Source: Candidatus Borkfalkia excrementavium (lineage in GTDB: Bacteria; Bacillota; Clostridia; Christensenellales; Borkfalkiaceae). From it: a DNA stretch of 40,757 nt. Each line of letters begins with the position of its first letter. The first letter of the stretch is position 1. This document shows positions 1-8,119 of the stretch, piece after piece. The position numbers and the translations under genes were made by a program. Location: positions 1-40,757 of the forward strand of contig DXCO01000040.1 of assembly GCA_019115945.1 (NCBI GenBank), written 5' to 3'. A model generated the notes under the pieces. The model ran no database searches and was not told where the DNA came from. It saw nothing but the letters and a program-made list of their open reading frames with translations.

Positions 1-247
1 CTTACCTTGCCTTCCAATACGTTCTCGTATTAACCATTTAGCTCTCTTGCTTCTCTTTTAGTCTTGCCTTTCTGTAAGATTCTTTTTCGTTAAATCTTTT
101 CTTCTTCCTATGCAGTTGTCAATCTGCCAAAACTTTCTTCAACAGAAGAAATATGCCGTCTCAATCGACAGCCTACATAGGATAACATTTTTTCATGGAT
201 ATGTCAAGCAAAATTAAAAAGTTTTCAAAAATTTTTCTTTCCTCGAC
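1..247. other. Intergenic, no gene recognised
   Basis: No credible reading frame, tRNA or repeat is visible in this AT-rich left edge. Short frames here lack ribosome sites. A gene beyond the left edge may end near here, but nothing inside the window shows it. Confidence 0.5.
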
Positions 248-284
248 AAAAAACTCTCCGGCCGTCCCCGGCCGGAGAGTTTTA
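248..284 (-). terminator. Intrinsic terminator after the acetylesterase gene
   Basis: A perfect 11-bp stem CTCTCCGGCCG (254-264) pairs with 269-279 around a four-base TCCC loop. On the minus strand it is followed by a T run (plus-strand A run 248-253), so it ends the gene at 321-1688. The TTTTA on the other side would also let it work on the plus strand. Confidence 0.85.
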
Positions 285-320
285 TACTCTGTTCGTATTT
301 ATAATATAGAAGGCGATGCA

Positions 321-1688
321 TTATTTCGATTTTTTTCTTTTGATCACTTTCCAAACAATGACGGCCGCGCATGCGACAACGATGACCGCGCCTATCGCGA
401 TCGCCGCAATCTCCCAGGCTGAAAGCCCGCCGCCGGAAGGCTTTCCCTCGGGCAAGGGCTCCTGGTCAGGAGGGTTTGGTTCGGGCGTTTCGACTTCAAC
501 TGCCGCAATAGATATTTTCAGATTGTATTCGGGCAATGTAAAATAAAAGCCCTGTTCCGTACTCCCGTAAGACAGCACATCTTGAGAGACCTGTGTGCCG
601 TCCGTCTTGGCAAACGCAACGTCAAAAATTTTATCTTCCCCAACAGCCACAAAAACTTCTGCCCTGTTGCCGGCCGCCCCGCTGAGCGTACGCGTTTCGC
701 CCGAGCGCCCTTCGCGGTACGAGACGGAAACAAAAGTATCTTCGTATGATTGCGCAGATAAAATAGCAGCCCCGAAATTTCTACCCAGCCTGACCATGGA
801 AGAAGTTTTATAATGATGCCCGTCCGAACCGATGGTAAGATCGTTGTTGTCTATAGTGGAAATAAATTCGTTTTCGGCGGCAGCCGCCGTCATCCCGTCG
901 CGTATCTTCTGTGCGTTTCCGTTTGCATAATCCTCCGGAATAAGCGCTGTTACGAGCGGAAACGCATCCGTTTGGGGCAATGATAAACTTTCCCCGATCT
1001 CTTTTACGTCTTGCTGAAGATCGGAAACAAAATCGAGCAACAACTCTTTATATACTTCAGAAGAAATATTCGACCAGGCATCGGCTTCCCCCTGCATCCA
1101 TGCGACGCCCGAAACGATGGGAGTATATCCGAGCGATCGATATACATTTAACCCGCTTTCGACGACTTTGAGCAAATTCTCATAGCAAAGGCCCGCACGG
1201 CTGTTCGACGTCGGATGGTCGGCCAAATAACCGGGAGAAGTCCAACTGCCGTAACGGTAACTCTGCGCGCTTGTATCGGCAGAAATCGCGGAGGGGCTGA
1301 ACGGCGTACCGCCGTATGCACATTTTATAATTGCATAATCTCTGCCCTCTTCATTTCCCGTAACGCTTGCGGCCATACCCATTTCAGGACCGATTTTCGA
1401 ACTGTCGGCACCCAGCCCGATATGTACATCCGTCACCTCTGCCGACGATAGGGACTGATCGTCGGCAATGCCGTAATACAGTACGTCGGTATATCTTCTG
1501 TTCCCCGAATAACTCGTTCCGGATGTATAACCTGCCGCATTGCTTTGACCGGCGATCAACCAAACATAAAGCGGATTTTCTATAATCGCCCCTTCGGCTG
1601 TCGTCTGCCCGGATACCGCAGAAAACGACAGTACCGACGAGGTCAAAAAGAGAAAAACGCATGTGAATAATACAATTATTCTTTTCAT
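321..1688 (-). CDS. Secreted, membrane-anchored SASA-domain carbohydrate acetylesterase
   Basis: Predicted exported esterase of the SASA/DUF303 family (sialate O-acetylesterase and CE6-like xylan acetylesterases), which removes O-acetyl groups from glycans. Residues 1-27 form a signal peptide. The catalytic-serine block GQSNAAG (Ser about 49) follows, with the family-typical IKCAYGGTPF, WMQGEADA and a C-terminal SDGHHY Asp/His block near residue 290. After the catalytic domain come about 100 residues of small beta domain, a proline-rich linker, one transmembrane helix (about 427-450) and a KRKKSK tail, so the enzyme is tethered outside the membrane. GGGGAG eight bases upstream supports the ATG. 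It has its own promoter and sits alone after the phosphoglucomutase gene. The family is clear; the exact substrate (sialate, xylan or another glycan) is not. Confidence 0.85.
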   Translation of the reverse strand: MKRIIVLFTCVFLFLTSSVLSFSAVSGQTTAEGAIIENPLYVWLIAGQSNAAGYTSGTSYSGNRRYTDVLYYGIADDQSLSSAEVTDVHIGLGADSSKIGPEMGMAASVTGNEEGRDYAIIKCAYGGTPFSPSAISADTSAQSYRYGSWTSPGYLADHPTSNSRAGLCYENLLKVVESGLNVYRSLGYTPIVSGVAWMQGEADAWSNISSEVYKELLLDFVSDLQQDVKEIGESLSLPQTDAFPLVTALIPEDYANGNAQKIRDGMTAAAAENEFISTIDNNDLTIGSDGHHYKTSSMVRLGRNFGAAILSAQSYEDTFVSVSYREGRSGETRTLSGAAGNRAEVFVAVGEDKIFDVAFAKTDGTQVSQDVLSYGSTEQGFYFTLPEYNLKISIAAVEVETPEPNPPDQEPLPEGKPSGGGLSAWEIAAIAIGAVIVVACAAVIVWKVIKRKKSK

Positions 1689-1735
1689 GACTTCTGCTCC
1701 CCGATCACGGACACTTTTTCATCAATCCATTTTTC

Positions 1736-1767
1736 AAAAAAATCCCCTTTTAGACAAAGGGGATTTT
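1736..1767 (-). terminator. Intrinsic terminator or attenuator between pgcA and the esterase gene
   Basis: Stem AAAATCCCCTTT (1739-1750) pairs with 1756-1767 around a TAGAC loop, and the minus strand then reads TTTTTTTG. It ends pgcA transcripts. It also lies downstream of the promoter at 1814-1842, so esterase transcripts must read through it. Confidence 0.8.
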
Positions 1768-1813
1768 CTTACCGATATTACAGGTTTTCAAGAAAGTCCG
1801 GATCTCCGGATCA

Positions 1814-1842
1814 ATTATAACAATTCCGGAATAACCTGACAA
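1814..1842 (-). promoter_or_regulatory. Sigma-A promoter for the esterase gene, with TCCGGA repeats
   Basis: On the minus strand TTGTCA (1837-1842), a 17-base spacer and TATAAT (1814-1819). Three copies of the self-complementary hexamer TCCGGA surround the -10 box (1797-1802, 1805-1810, 1825-1830), the last inside the palindrome ATTCCGGAAT. They could be operator half-sites. Predicted transcription start is near 1807, ahead of the hairpin at 1736-1767. Confidence 0.7.
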
Positions 1843-1887
1843 GAGCAAAAGATAAATTTGACCATATTATACAAATTTATGGAAAAT

Positions 1888-3600
1888 TTATACCACGTTG
1901 ATCAACTTTTCGAAAGCGCTTTTCAGTTTTTCCAACGCCTTTTCGGCGGAACCTTCGTCTTTGGCCTTGACGGAATAATATATTTTCAGTTTGGGTTCCG
2001 TACCGCTGGGGCGCACGCAGATAAACCCGCCCGTCTCCAGTTCGTAATAGACGGCGTTCGTTTTGGGAATGTCGAGCGGTTCTTCCGTACCGTCTGTCAG
2101 CCTTCTGACCGAGGCGGAGTAATCGCGCACGGCGACCACGTTGTAAATATCGAATTTCTCCACTTTGCGGGTCTTCAAGGAATCGACGACGGCGTTCATC
2201 TCCTTCATCGCGTCCAACCCTTCGAATTTAATGCTCACGTTGCGGTCGAGCACGTAACCGTATTTTGCATAAATTTCGCAAAGCCTGCCGTACACGGTCT
2301 GATTTTTATAAGTATAATAGCAAACCATCTCCGCAAACAGCAAAGACGCGACGACGGCGTCTTTATCTCGGCTGCCCTCGGTCCCGCGCAGATAGCCGCA
2401 ACTTTCCTCGAAACCAAACAGGAAGGTATGCGAACCGTCCGCTTCATATTCCTTGATCTTTTCGCCGATAAACTTGAAGCCGACCGGGACCTCGACGAGC
2501 GACACTTCAAACGCGTCGCAGATGACCTGCGCCATGCCGGTGGTGACAAAACTTTTCACCACGACGCCGTTTGCCGGAAGTTTCCCCTCTTCTTTCAGGC
2601 GGGTGAGGATATAATCGAGCAACAAAATGCCGACCTGATTGCCGGTAAGCGCGATAAAATCGCCCCGGTCGTTCCGCACGGCAACGCCCAGTCTGTCGGC
2701 ATCGGGATCGGTGCCGAACACGACGTCCGCGTCGATTTTTTTCGCCAGCGAAATACCCAAAGAAAGCGTTTCCTTGAATTCGGGATTGGGGACTTCCACC
2801 GTAGAAAACTCGGGATCTTTGACCGCCTGCTCGGCGACCACGTTGACGTTGATGCCCATTTTTTTGAGGATTGTGGTGACGGGAATAAACCCGCTGCCGT
2901 GCACGGGCGTATAGACGAGGCGCAGTTTTTTGCCCTCTTTTTTGACCGCCTTCGGCGAAAGGGTGAGGCGGGTCAGTTTTTTATAGTAACTTTTATCCAC
3001 CGATTTAGGCACTTTGCGGATCAGCGATCCCGCGCCCTCTGCAACGGAAAAATAATCTTTGATCTGACCGATAAATCCGACGACGACCTCGGTCGCTTCG
3101 GGCGACATCTGCGCGCCGTCCTCGCCGTAAACTTTATAACCGTTATATTCTTTGGGGTTATGGCTGGCCGTGATCATGATCCCTGCGATCGTCTTCAATC
3201 TTCTGACCGCATAGGAGAGCATGGGAACGGGGTGCACGTCGTCGAACAGCCAGACGGCGATGCCGTTCGCAGCCAGCACGCCCGCAGCGGCGCGGGCAAA
3301 CGCATCCGACTGCCTGCGGGTATCGTATGAAATGACGACTCCCCTCTTCATGGCGGCCGCCCCGAGCGTTTTGACGTATTCCGCAAGCCCCTGCGTTGCG
3401 CGGCGGACGGTATACACGTTCATCATGTTCGTGCCCATGCCGATGATCCCGCGCATTCCCGCCGTGCCGAACTCCAGTTCAGCGCCGAAGCGGTATTCGA
3501 TCTCTTCGTCTTTGCCTTTGAGCGCTTCGAGTTCCGCCCTTTCGCTTTCCGAAAGCGCGGGGCTTTTCAGCCAGCGCGTATATTCTTCTCTGTAATCCAT
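1888..3600 (-). CDS. pgcA: Phosphoglucomutase / phosphomannomutase (PgcA type)
   Basis: Alpha-D-phosphohexomutase interconverting glucose-1-phosphate and glucose-6-phosphate (or the mannose equivalents) in the cytoplasm, feeding UDP-glucose and envelope glycan synthesis. All family signatures are present in order: the phosphoserine loop TASHNPKEYNGYK (Ser about 146), the metal loop GTDPDADR (Asp 298, 300, 302), the sugar-recognition segment FGFEESCGYL (about 396-404) and the phosphate-binding RPSGTEPK (530-537). The length of 570 residues matches Bacillus PgcA. GGAGG five bases before the ATG sets the start. The gene follows the two membrane protein genes with a 62-bp gap and no terminator, so it may be transcribed with them. 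The family is certain; glucose versus mannose preference is not. Confidence 0.95.
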   Translation of the reverse strand: MDYREEYTRWLKSPALSESERAELEALKGKDEEIEYRFGAELEFGTAGMRGIIGMGTNMMNVYTVRRATQGLAEYVKTLGAAAMKRGVVISYDTRRQSDAFARAAAGVLAANGIAVWLFDDVHPVPMLSYAVRRLKTIAGIMITASHNPKEYNGYKVYGEDGAQMSPEATEVVVGFIGQIKDYFSVAEGAGSLIRKVPKSVDKSYYKKLTRLTLSPKAVKKEGKKLRLVYTPVHGSGFIPVTTILKKMGINVNVVAEQAVKDPEFSTVEVPNPEFKETLSLGISLAKKIDADVVFGTDPDADRLGVAVRNDRGDFIALTGNQVGILLLDYILTRLKEEGKLPANGVVVKSFVTTGMAQVICDAFEVSLVEVPVGFKFIGEKIKEYEADGSHTFLFGFEESCGYLRGTEGSRDKDAVVASLLFAEMVCYYTYKNQTVYGRLCEIYAKYGYVLDRNVSIKFEGLDAMKEMNAVVDSLKTRKVEKFDIYNVVAVRDYSASVRRLTDGTEEPLDIPKTNAVYYELETGGFICVRPSGTEPKLKIYYSVKAKDEGSAEKALEKLKSAFEKLINVV

Positions 3601-3662
3601 AATAACCTCCGAAAATCCGTATCGACGTAATCGTATTTTCTACCGAATAAGAACACCGAGGA

Positions 3663-4637
3663 TCAAAGATCGAAATCGTCGTAGAAGTCTTCCTCTTTCT
3701 TATCCTTTTCCGGCTGTATGATCTTATCTTTTGCGATAAAATATTTTTTACCCTCGAACATATAATAACTCACGAACTGAATGCAGATGAGCATGAGATA
3801 GGACACGGGCACGGCGAGCAACAGGCCTGCCCCGAACGTAAAGACGCCCGCCACCATATACATGCAGAGAATGATGAGCGAAGTGGCCAAATAGGTGGAA
3901 AACAGTGCGCCGAAACGGCCTTTCAGATGCGAAAAACCTTTTTTGAGCGCGGCAGACAGTTTCAGTTTATCGCTGACGAACGCGGGAACGACTCCGTTGA
4001 ATACGGAAAGTTTTACCGCCTGCGCCACGAGCAAGAGGGTGACGGACAGCATGAGCGCCAGCGCCGACGCGAGCAGCGTGAACGATATGACGTTCAGCAG
4101 CGTCAAGAAGAACAGATAACACAGCACGAGCATCAGCGCGTCATATACAAAGGTAACGGGCACATAGATCAGTTGCCAGAGAGACGCCCTGCCGAGATTT
4201 CTGATGAAGGCGCCCGAAAAGGACGTTTTTGCGTAACTGGACATTTTATCGTCCACAAGGCCGCCGAACACGAAATTTCCGAGCCCGCTCAAAAAGCGAT
4301 AGATCAAGATGACCGCAGCGGCGGCAACGGCAAGCAGCACCCAGTTGGACGTTTTTGCCGCGATGTACGAACCCAGATCGGAAAGCGCGGTTTTCAGACT
4401 TTCGGAAAACCCGTTCAGAAAGACGGTATCTCCCGATACGAGCGCTTTGAAAAAATCTTTGATCAGCCCGATCACATCCCCGAACGGCTCGCTCGAAAAC
4501 AAAAACGCGGCGTTCGGCACCACAAAGGCGGCCGCAAGCCCGACGGAAATCGCCACCACGATGAGTTTATACAATAAATATTTATAGTTGAGCGCAAAGT
4601 TATCTATGAGTAAATGAAACGCATTTTTGAAAATCAT
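3663..4637 (-). CDS. Six-helix integral membrane protein, unknown function
   Basis: No known family is recognised. Hydrophobic segments lie at about residues 21-41, 98-116, 153-183, 187-211, 245-265 and 268-293, followed by a charged cytoplasmic tail ending in an acidic DFYDDFDL. The gene upstream on the same strand (4654-5472) encodes a protein with the same helix layout and a similar helix-loop near residue 220 (SDKLKLSAALKKG here, SNQLSADRKGK there), so the two are probably paralogues forming a hetero-oligomer. The gap between them is 16 bp. GGGGA seven bases before the ATG supports the start. The layout recalls bacterial multi-pass membrane regulators or transport accessory proteins, but no function can be assigned. 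Confidence 0.8.
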   Translation of the reverse strand: MIFKNAFHLLIDNFALNYKYLLYKLIVVAISVGLAAAFVVPNAAFLFSSEPFGDVIGLIKDFFKALVSGDTVFLNGFSESLKTALSDLGSYIAAKTSNWVLLAVAAAAVILIYRFLSGLGNFVFGGLVDDKMSSYAKTSFSGAFIRNLGRASLWQLIYVPVTFVYDALMLVLCYLFFLTLLNVISFTLLASALALMLSVTLLLVAQAVKLSVFNGVVPAFVSDKLKLSAALKKGFSHLKGRFGALFSTYLATSLIILCMYMVAGVFTFGAGLLLAVPVSYLMLICIQFVSYYMFEGKKYFIAKDKIIQPEKDKKEEDFYDDFDL

Positions 4638-4653
4638 CGTATTTTCCCCTCTC

Positions 4654-5472
4654 TCAGAAACGCTTCTTCAGATCTTCGCGCTCTTCTCCGGCCGCGTCAA
4701 AGTATGCGGCGTACATGAGCACGTTGAAATAAAGAAAGAGCAGCAGATAGATCAGTTCTATAATCACAAAAACGGGTACGACAGTTTTGTAAGCGCCGCA
4801 GACCCCCACGGCTGCCAGCACGAGCGCGACGCCCGCAACGAAGGGCAGAAAGACGGAAAGATAAATTTTCCCCTTTCTGTCCGCGCTGAGTTGGTTGGAA
4901 AAGACGAGCGCGTCCAGAAAACTGTATCCCGTAATATGCAGACAGGGCAGCCACAGCATAAAGATGGAAGCGATATACGATAACAGCGCCATCATTCCGA
5001 ACGCGAGCAATAGCGCCGCGATCAACTGCGCGATCCCGTCTAAAATAAGGGAACAGGCATAGATCAGACCGGACGCGAGCACCGCCCAAAGTTCGTAGAC
5101 GCCGACCGCCAGCACGATAAGGATAAACGTGGAGACAAAGTTATAGTTGATCCTTTTTGCGACGCCACGCAGCGAACGGGACCCGATGCGCATGTGCTTT
5201 TCCACGAACGCGAGCAGCATGGGCATAAAGATCGCCGTCAGCGCAAAACTGACCAGCCCGAACTGCCAGCGCGCGGCGTTAAACAGCGAAAATGCGGAAA
5301 AGAGTTGAGAAAAACTCAATTCCGCCCTGCCGTGCAAAATATTGTCGACGATACTCCCGAGTGCATTCAGATCGAGAGACGCCGCAAAAAAATAAGACGG
5401 GAGCAATGCGAACAGGAAAATAAATATAAAGTTTTTGAAGACGTATCTGAACGCGCTTCCGATATATTTCAC
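4654..5472 (-). CDS. Six-helix integral membrane protein, paralogue of the next gene
   Basis: Unrecognised 272-residue membrane protein with hydrophobic segments at about 12-31, 70-90, 112-142, 147-177, 205-226 and 232-256 and a charged C-terminal tail (EEREDLKKRF). The frame stays open upstream to 5688, but a near-consensus promoter lies inside that extension (5503-5531, start of transcription near 5496). The protein must therefore begin downstream, most simply at the GTG at 5472, which gives a normal cytoplasmic N-terminus (KYIGSAFRYVFKNF) before helix 1. No clear ribosome site precedes this GTG, so translation may be weak or the leader unusual. First gene of a likely operon with the gene at 3663 and perhaps pgcA. 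Confidence 0.75.
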   Translation of the reverse strand: MKYIGSAFRYVFKNFIFIFLFALLPSYFFAASLDLNALGSIVDNILHGRAELSFSQLFSAFSLFNAARWQFGLVSFALTAIFMPMLLAFVEKHMRIGSRSLRGVAKRINYNFVSTFILIVLAVGVYELWAVLASGLIYACSLILDGIAQLIAALLLAFGMMALLSYIASIFMLWLPCLHITGYSFLDALVFSNQLSADRKGKIYLSVFLPFVAGVALVLAAVGVCGAYKTVVPVFVIIELIYLLLFLYFNVLMYAAYFDAAGEEREDLKKRF

Positions 5473-5502
5473 CCGACGTACCCGCAACAAATTTTTTCTT
5501 AC

Positions 5503-5531
5503 ATTATATAATAAAAGCGCGTTCTTGTAAA
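5503..5531 (-). promoter_or_regulatory. Sigma-A promoter for the membrane-protein operon
   Basis: Minus strand TTTACA (5526-5531), a 17-base spacer and a consensus TATAAT (5503-5508). The start codon at 5472 lies about 25 bases past the predicted transcription start, which rules out the longer upstream reading of this gene. Confidence 0.8.
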
Positions 5532-5576
5532 GTCTTTCGGATAAAATTTTTGCAAACGCACACATGCAAACGGGCC

Positions 5577-5614
5577 GCAAAACGCCCCTTCCGCCCGTTC
5601 GGACGGAAGGGGCG
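5577..5614 (-). terminator. Second terminator after the phage head module
   Basis: An 11-bp stem CGCCCCTTCCG (5583-5593) pairs with 5604-5614; the minus strand then reads TTTTG. It lies in tandem behind the stronger hairpin at 5643-5684, giving double termination of the module's transcript just before the next promoter. Confidence 0.65.
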
Positions 5615-5642
5615 GCAAATCGCCAAAGCCGCCGCGGCGCAG

Positions 5643-5684
5643 AAAAAAGCATGGGCGATTTCGCGCGAACGCATGCCCATGCTT
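5643..5684 (-). terminator. Terminator at the end of the phage head module
   Basis: Stem GCATGGGC (5649-5656) pairs with GCCCATGC (5675-5682), extended by two A:T pairs, with an 18-base loop. The minus strand then reads TTTTTT. It lies 31 bases after the last gene of the module. Confidence 0.75.
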
Positions 5685-5714
5685 GCATCTTTGCTTTTTG
5701 TATCCTTCAAAAAT

Positions 5715-6179
5715 TCAGGTCATCGTGGCGAGCAGTTCCTGCAAAAACGAATAATAGGTGCCCAGATAATCTTTCGCGACTTCGTCTTCGAGAAAGTCGT
5801 CCAGCGCGGCCTGCGGGTCGTCGTAAGACAGATAATAATTTTTGACCGTGATGTACCGCTCGCGCATGGGCAGCGAATAATCGACCTCGTACGGCGCGTC
5901 CTCGCCGCCCGAGCCCCCTTCGCCCGTCTCCCCCTCCGCGTACAGCGCGTCCAGGCTCTCGTCCAGTTCCCGCTGGATCTTATCCGCGAGCGCGTCGTAT
6001 TCCTTTTTCAGCCTTGCAAGGATATCGGTCAGGATGCCCGAACGCGCCAGCCGCCGCGCCGCGGCGGCATTGGTCTCCTTTACGCACCCCCTCGTATACT
6101 CTTCCTTCGCCGCTGCGCTCTCTCTGTTCGCTTCCTCGATCAGTTTGCGCGCGGCCTCGTCGATCTCTTCCGGCGTCAT
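5715..6179 (-). CDS. Small coiled-coil protein, last gene of the phage head module
   Basis: Unrecognised 154-residue protein. Residues 1-80 are strongly helical, charged and alanine-rich (AARKLIEEANRESAAAKEEY), probably a coiled coil. An acidic glycine-rich linker follows at about 83-93, then a second helical part with aromatic residues. It starts four bases after the preceding stop, with GGGAGG upstream, so it is co-translated with the nozzle-like gene. In P22-like phages the gene after the gp10 nozzle protein encodes the trimeric coiled-coil needle that plugs the portal (gp26). Position and helical character fit that role, but the protein is shorter than P22 gp26 and similarity cannot be shown from sequence alone. 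It could instead be a minor virion or assembly protein. Confidence 0.7.
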   Translation of the reverse strand: MTPEEIDEAARKLIEEANRESAAAKEEYTRGCVKETNAAAARRLARSGILTDILARLKKEYDALADKIQRELDESLDALYAEGETGEGGSGGEDAPYEVDYSLPMRERYITVKNYYLSYDDPQAALDDFLEDEVAKDYLGTYYSFLQELLATMT

Positions 6180-6183
6180 ACCG

Positions 6184-7530
6184 TCAACCTCCCTGTTTCA
6201 ACTTTGAAAACGATGCGGACAGAGAGAAGACCGCGGCGCGGCCTTCCGTTTCAAAAACGAAAACGAACGCACTGCCCCGCAGCGCGGGCCGAATCCTCTT
6301 CATTCTGCCCGTGCCGCACGCGCAAAGACGCCTGCTCCCGAATTCGGACGAAACGGATAGGGAAACGCTCCCCTCCGCGCGCACGCACATCTCTTCGAGC
6401 AGGCATTCCCCGCCCGCAAACGGAAAGAACACGCCGCTTTGCCAATACCCGACCCCCTCCGAAACGGCCTCTCCTTTTTCCGCAACGCAGAAGATCCTGC
6501 CGTCCGAGAGGAAAGCGGCGCGCAGCCCCCTCTCCGTCCTTACAACCGCGGCCGCGTGCGCATCTGCAGGCAGCAGGCACCCGCCCGCGCCGTCCTCGCG
6601 GAAGACGCCGACGGCGGGGCGGACCTCCCCTCCCGTACGGACCAAAAGTGTGAACACAACTTCTCCGCCGCAGGCGGCGGCGCTCGCGCCCGTCTGCGGC
6701 TCATCCGCTAAAAAGCGGGAAAATTCCGGATAAAAGGACTGCGTTTCCCCGTCGTATACGCAGGCGCCCCGATCGGTGAGAAAATATAATTTTCCGTTTT
6801 CCGCGCACGCAGTGCCCGCGTAAATCCTGCCGAAAAAAGAGGGCAGATCTTGCAGGAAAAATTTTTCGGGATCTCCCGGAGCGGAAAGCATCTGCAGGCC
6901 GTATTCGCGCACGATCGCGATCTCTCCGTTGCGGACGAACATCGCGGAGATCTTTCCCTTCGCGTCCGGCAGGTCGAGATGGCCGCCCTCCCCCTCCCGC
7001 TCTTCAAAATCGAAAATATCGAGCGGCGCGGAATAACGCAGCCTGTTCCCGTCCGCCTCGCCCGTCAAAACCCAAAGCCTGTCGTTGCAGAACGCCGCGC
7101 AGGAAAAGGGCGGAACCGCGTCCGTCTCCTCCGCCCCTTCCTCCGTCAGAGAGACCGTCTTTTCGCCGTCCGAAAACAGCATGACTTCCTTCTCTGCGAT
7201 GGCCCGAACGCAGGCGGGCGTCTCGTCAAAATGCGCCGCCGTCTTTTCAAAGGTGCCCGAGCCGCGGACGTAAAGATAACCGTCCTCCGCATATACGGCA
7301 GACAGCCCGTCCGTCTGCCACCAGGCGGCCGCGCGGCATCCTTCGGGAAGGGCAAAGCCCGCGTCTATGTCCGTCAGCGGACAGAAGCCCGCGGAAAAAA
7401 GGCCGCCCGCCTCCGCTTTCAATCCCAAACAGACCTCTGCGCCGCCCTTTTCCCGAATGCCTTCGAGGGAGATCTCTGTCCTCTTTTTGTTTACGGCAAG
7501 GGTCGTGGGCGGCTTGTTCGGCGCCATCAT
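6184..7530 (-). CDS. Probable phage nozzle / DNA-stabilisation protein (P22 gp10-like)
   Basis: About 448 residues of repeating beta-strand segments with many aromatic and Gly-Asp turns (LSDGRIF, YFLTDRGACVYDGET, VREYGLQML). This is the pattern of a beta-propeller, as in tubular tail or nozzle proteins such as P22 gp10 (472 residues). The order portal, scaffold, coat, neck protein, then this gene matches the P22 order gp1, gp8, gp5, gp4, gp10. Three ATGs are possible. The one at 7530 overlaps the preceding stop as ATGA and has GAGG eight bases upstream, so it is preferred over 7536, which is only two bases from the ribosome site. The propeller fold and phage context are convincing; the gp10 equivalence is inferred from gene order. 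Confidence 0.7.
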   Translation of the reverse strand: MMAPNKPPTTLAVNKKRTEISLEGIREKGGAEVCLGLKAEAGGLFSAGFCPLTDIDAGFALPEGCRAAAWWQTDGLSAVYAEDGYLYVRGSGTFEKTAAHFDETPACVRAIAEKEVMLFSDGEKTVSLTEEGAEETDAVPPFSCAAFCNDRLWVLTGEADGNRLRYSAPLDIFDFEEREGEGGHLDLPDAKGKISAMFVRNGEIAIVREYGLQMLSAPGDPEKFFLQDLPSFFGRIYAGTACAENGKLYFLTDRGACVYDGETQSFYPEFSRFLADEPQTGASAAACGGEVVFTLLVRTGGEVRPAVGVFREDGAGGCLLPADAHAAAVVRTERGLRAAFLSDGRIFCVAEKGEAVSEGVGYWQSGVFFPFAGGECLLEEMCVRAEGSVSLSVSSEFGSRRLCACGTGRMKRIRPALRGSAFVFVFETEGRAAVFSLSASFSKLKQGG

Positions 7531-8075
7531 ATCCATTCCCTCCCTTTCAGCGTGAACGACTTGTCCCGCCTCGCGGCGGCGAGAGACTCTTTATAGCGTT
7601 TATCCAACAGCGCGGCGCGTTCGAACATGCCCTCCATCAGGCAAAACTCGCACGCCGCCCCTGCCGCAAGAAAATTTTCCCCGTTCGGAAAATCCGTCTC
7701 GTCGCCGGCGTCTTTCACGAGGGGGCGATAGCGATACCCCACCGTCGCCGCGCAGGAGGGAAAGCGCACGCCCTCTCCGCAGACGGAAAAGGGAAGTTTT
7801 CTGCCCGTGCCGTCTTTGACCCAAAGGATCTCGAGAGGCGGTTTTTCAAAATCCCCGAAGGCCGCCGGCCCGCCCGAGGGGAAGGTCTGCTGCGCCACGA
7901 GGGGCAGGTAATCCGAAGCCGCCTCGTTTTCCGCAAGATTGAAGCACCGCAGCATCGTTTCCGCGTCACGCTGCGCGGCGGACACGTCCGCAACGCGCTT
8001 TCCGCCCAAAAAATCGGCAAGGTCTCCCCGCCCCGCAAGCGCGGCCGCCGTTTCCATAATTTTTCTGACCAACAT
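7527..8075 (-). CDS. Phage head-tail connector (neck) protein
   Basis: A 182-residue protein between the coat gene and the nozzle-like gene. The N-terminal half is helical (VRKIMETAAALAGRGDLADF, then a segment rich in D, E and A that resembles adaptor proteins sitting under the portal). The C-terminal half includes GYRYRPLVKDAGDETDFPNG and a helical end with ALLDKRYKESLAAARR. By position it corresponds to P22 gp4-type or gp6/gp16-type neck proteins. The frame is open upstream to 8273 inside the coat gene, but AAGGAGGG directly before the ATG at 8075 marks the true start. The stop overlaps the next start (ATGA), indicating translational coupling. Assignment rests on context and general character, not on a diagnostic motif. 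Confidence 0.65.
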   Translation of the reverse strand: MLVRKIMETAAALAGRGDLADFLGGKRVADVSAAQRDAETMLRCFNLAENEAASDYLPLVAQQTFPSGGPAAFGDFEKPPLEILWVKDGTGRKLPFSVCGEGVRFPSCAATVGYRYRPLVKDAGDETDFPNGENFLAAGAACEFCLMEGMFERAALLDKRYKESLAAARRDKSFTLKGREWI

Positions 8076-8119
8076 ATTTCCCTCCTTACGGGCGGAGGCA
8101 GAAACCCCCGCCCCGCTTT

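Noticed and set aside
1736-1842. Known riboswitch in the esterase leader
   Set aside because: About 70 bases with only a terminator stem; no conserved core of a known riboswitch class was recognised.
1858-3330. 490-codon open frame on the plus strand
   Set aside because: It lies opposite pgcA, has no ribosome site and a composition typical of an antisense shadow in GC-rich DNA.
5473-5688. N-terminal extension of the membrane protein gene
   Set aside because: A near-consensus promoter lies within it, so transcription begins downstream.
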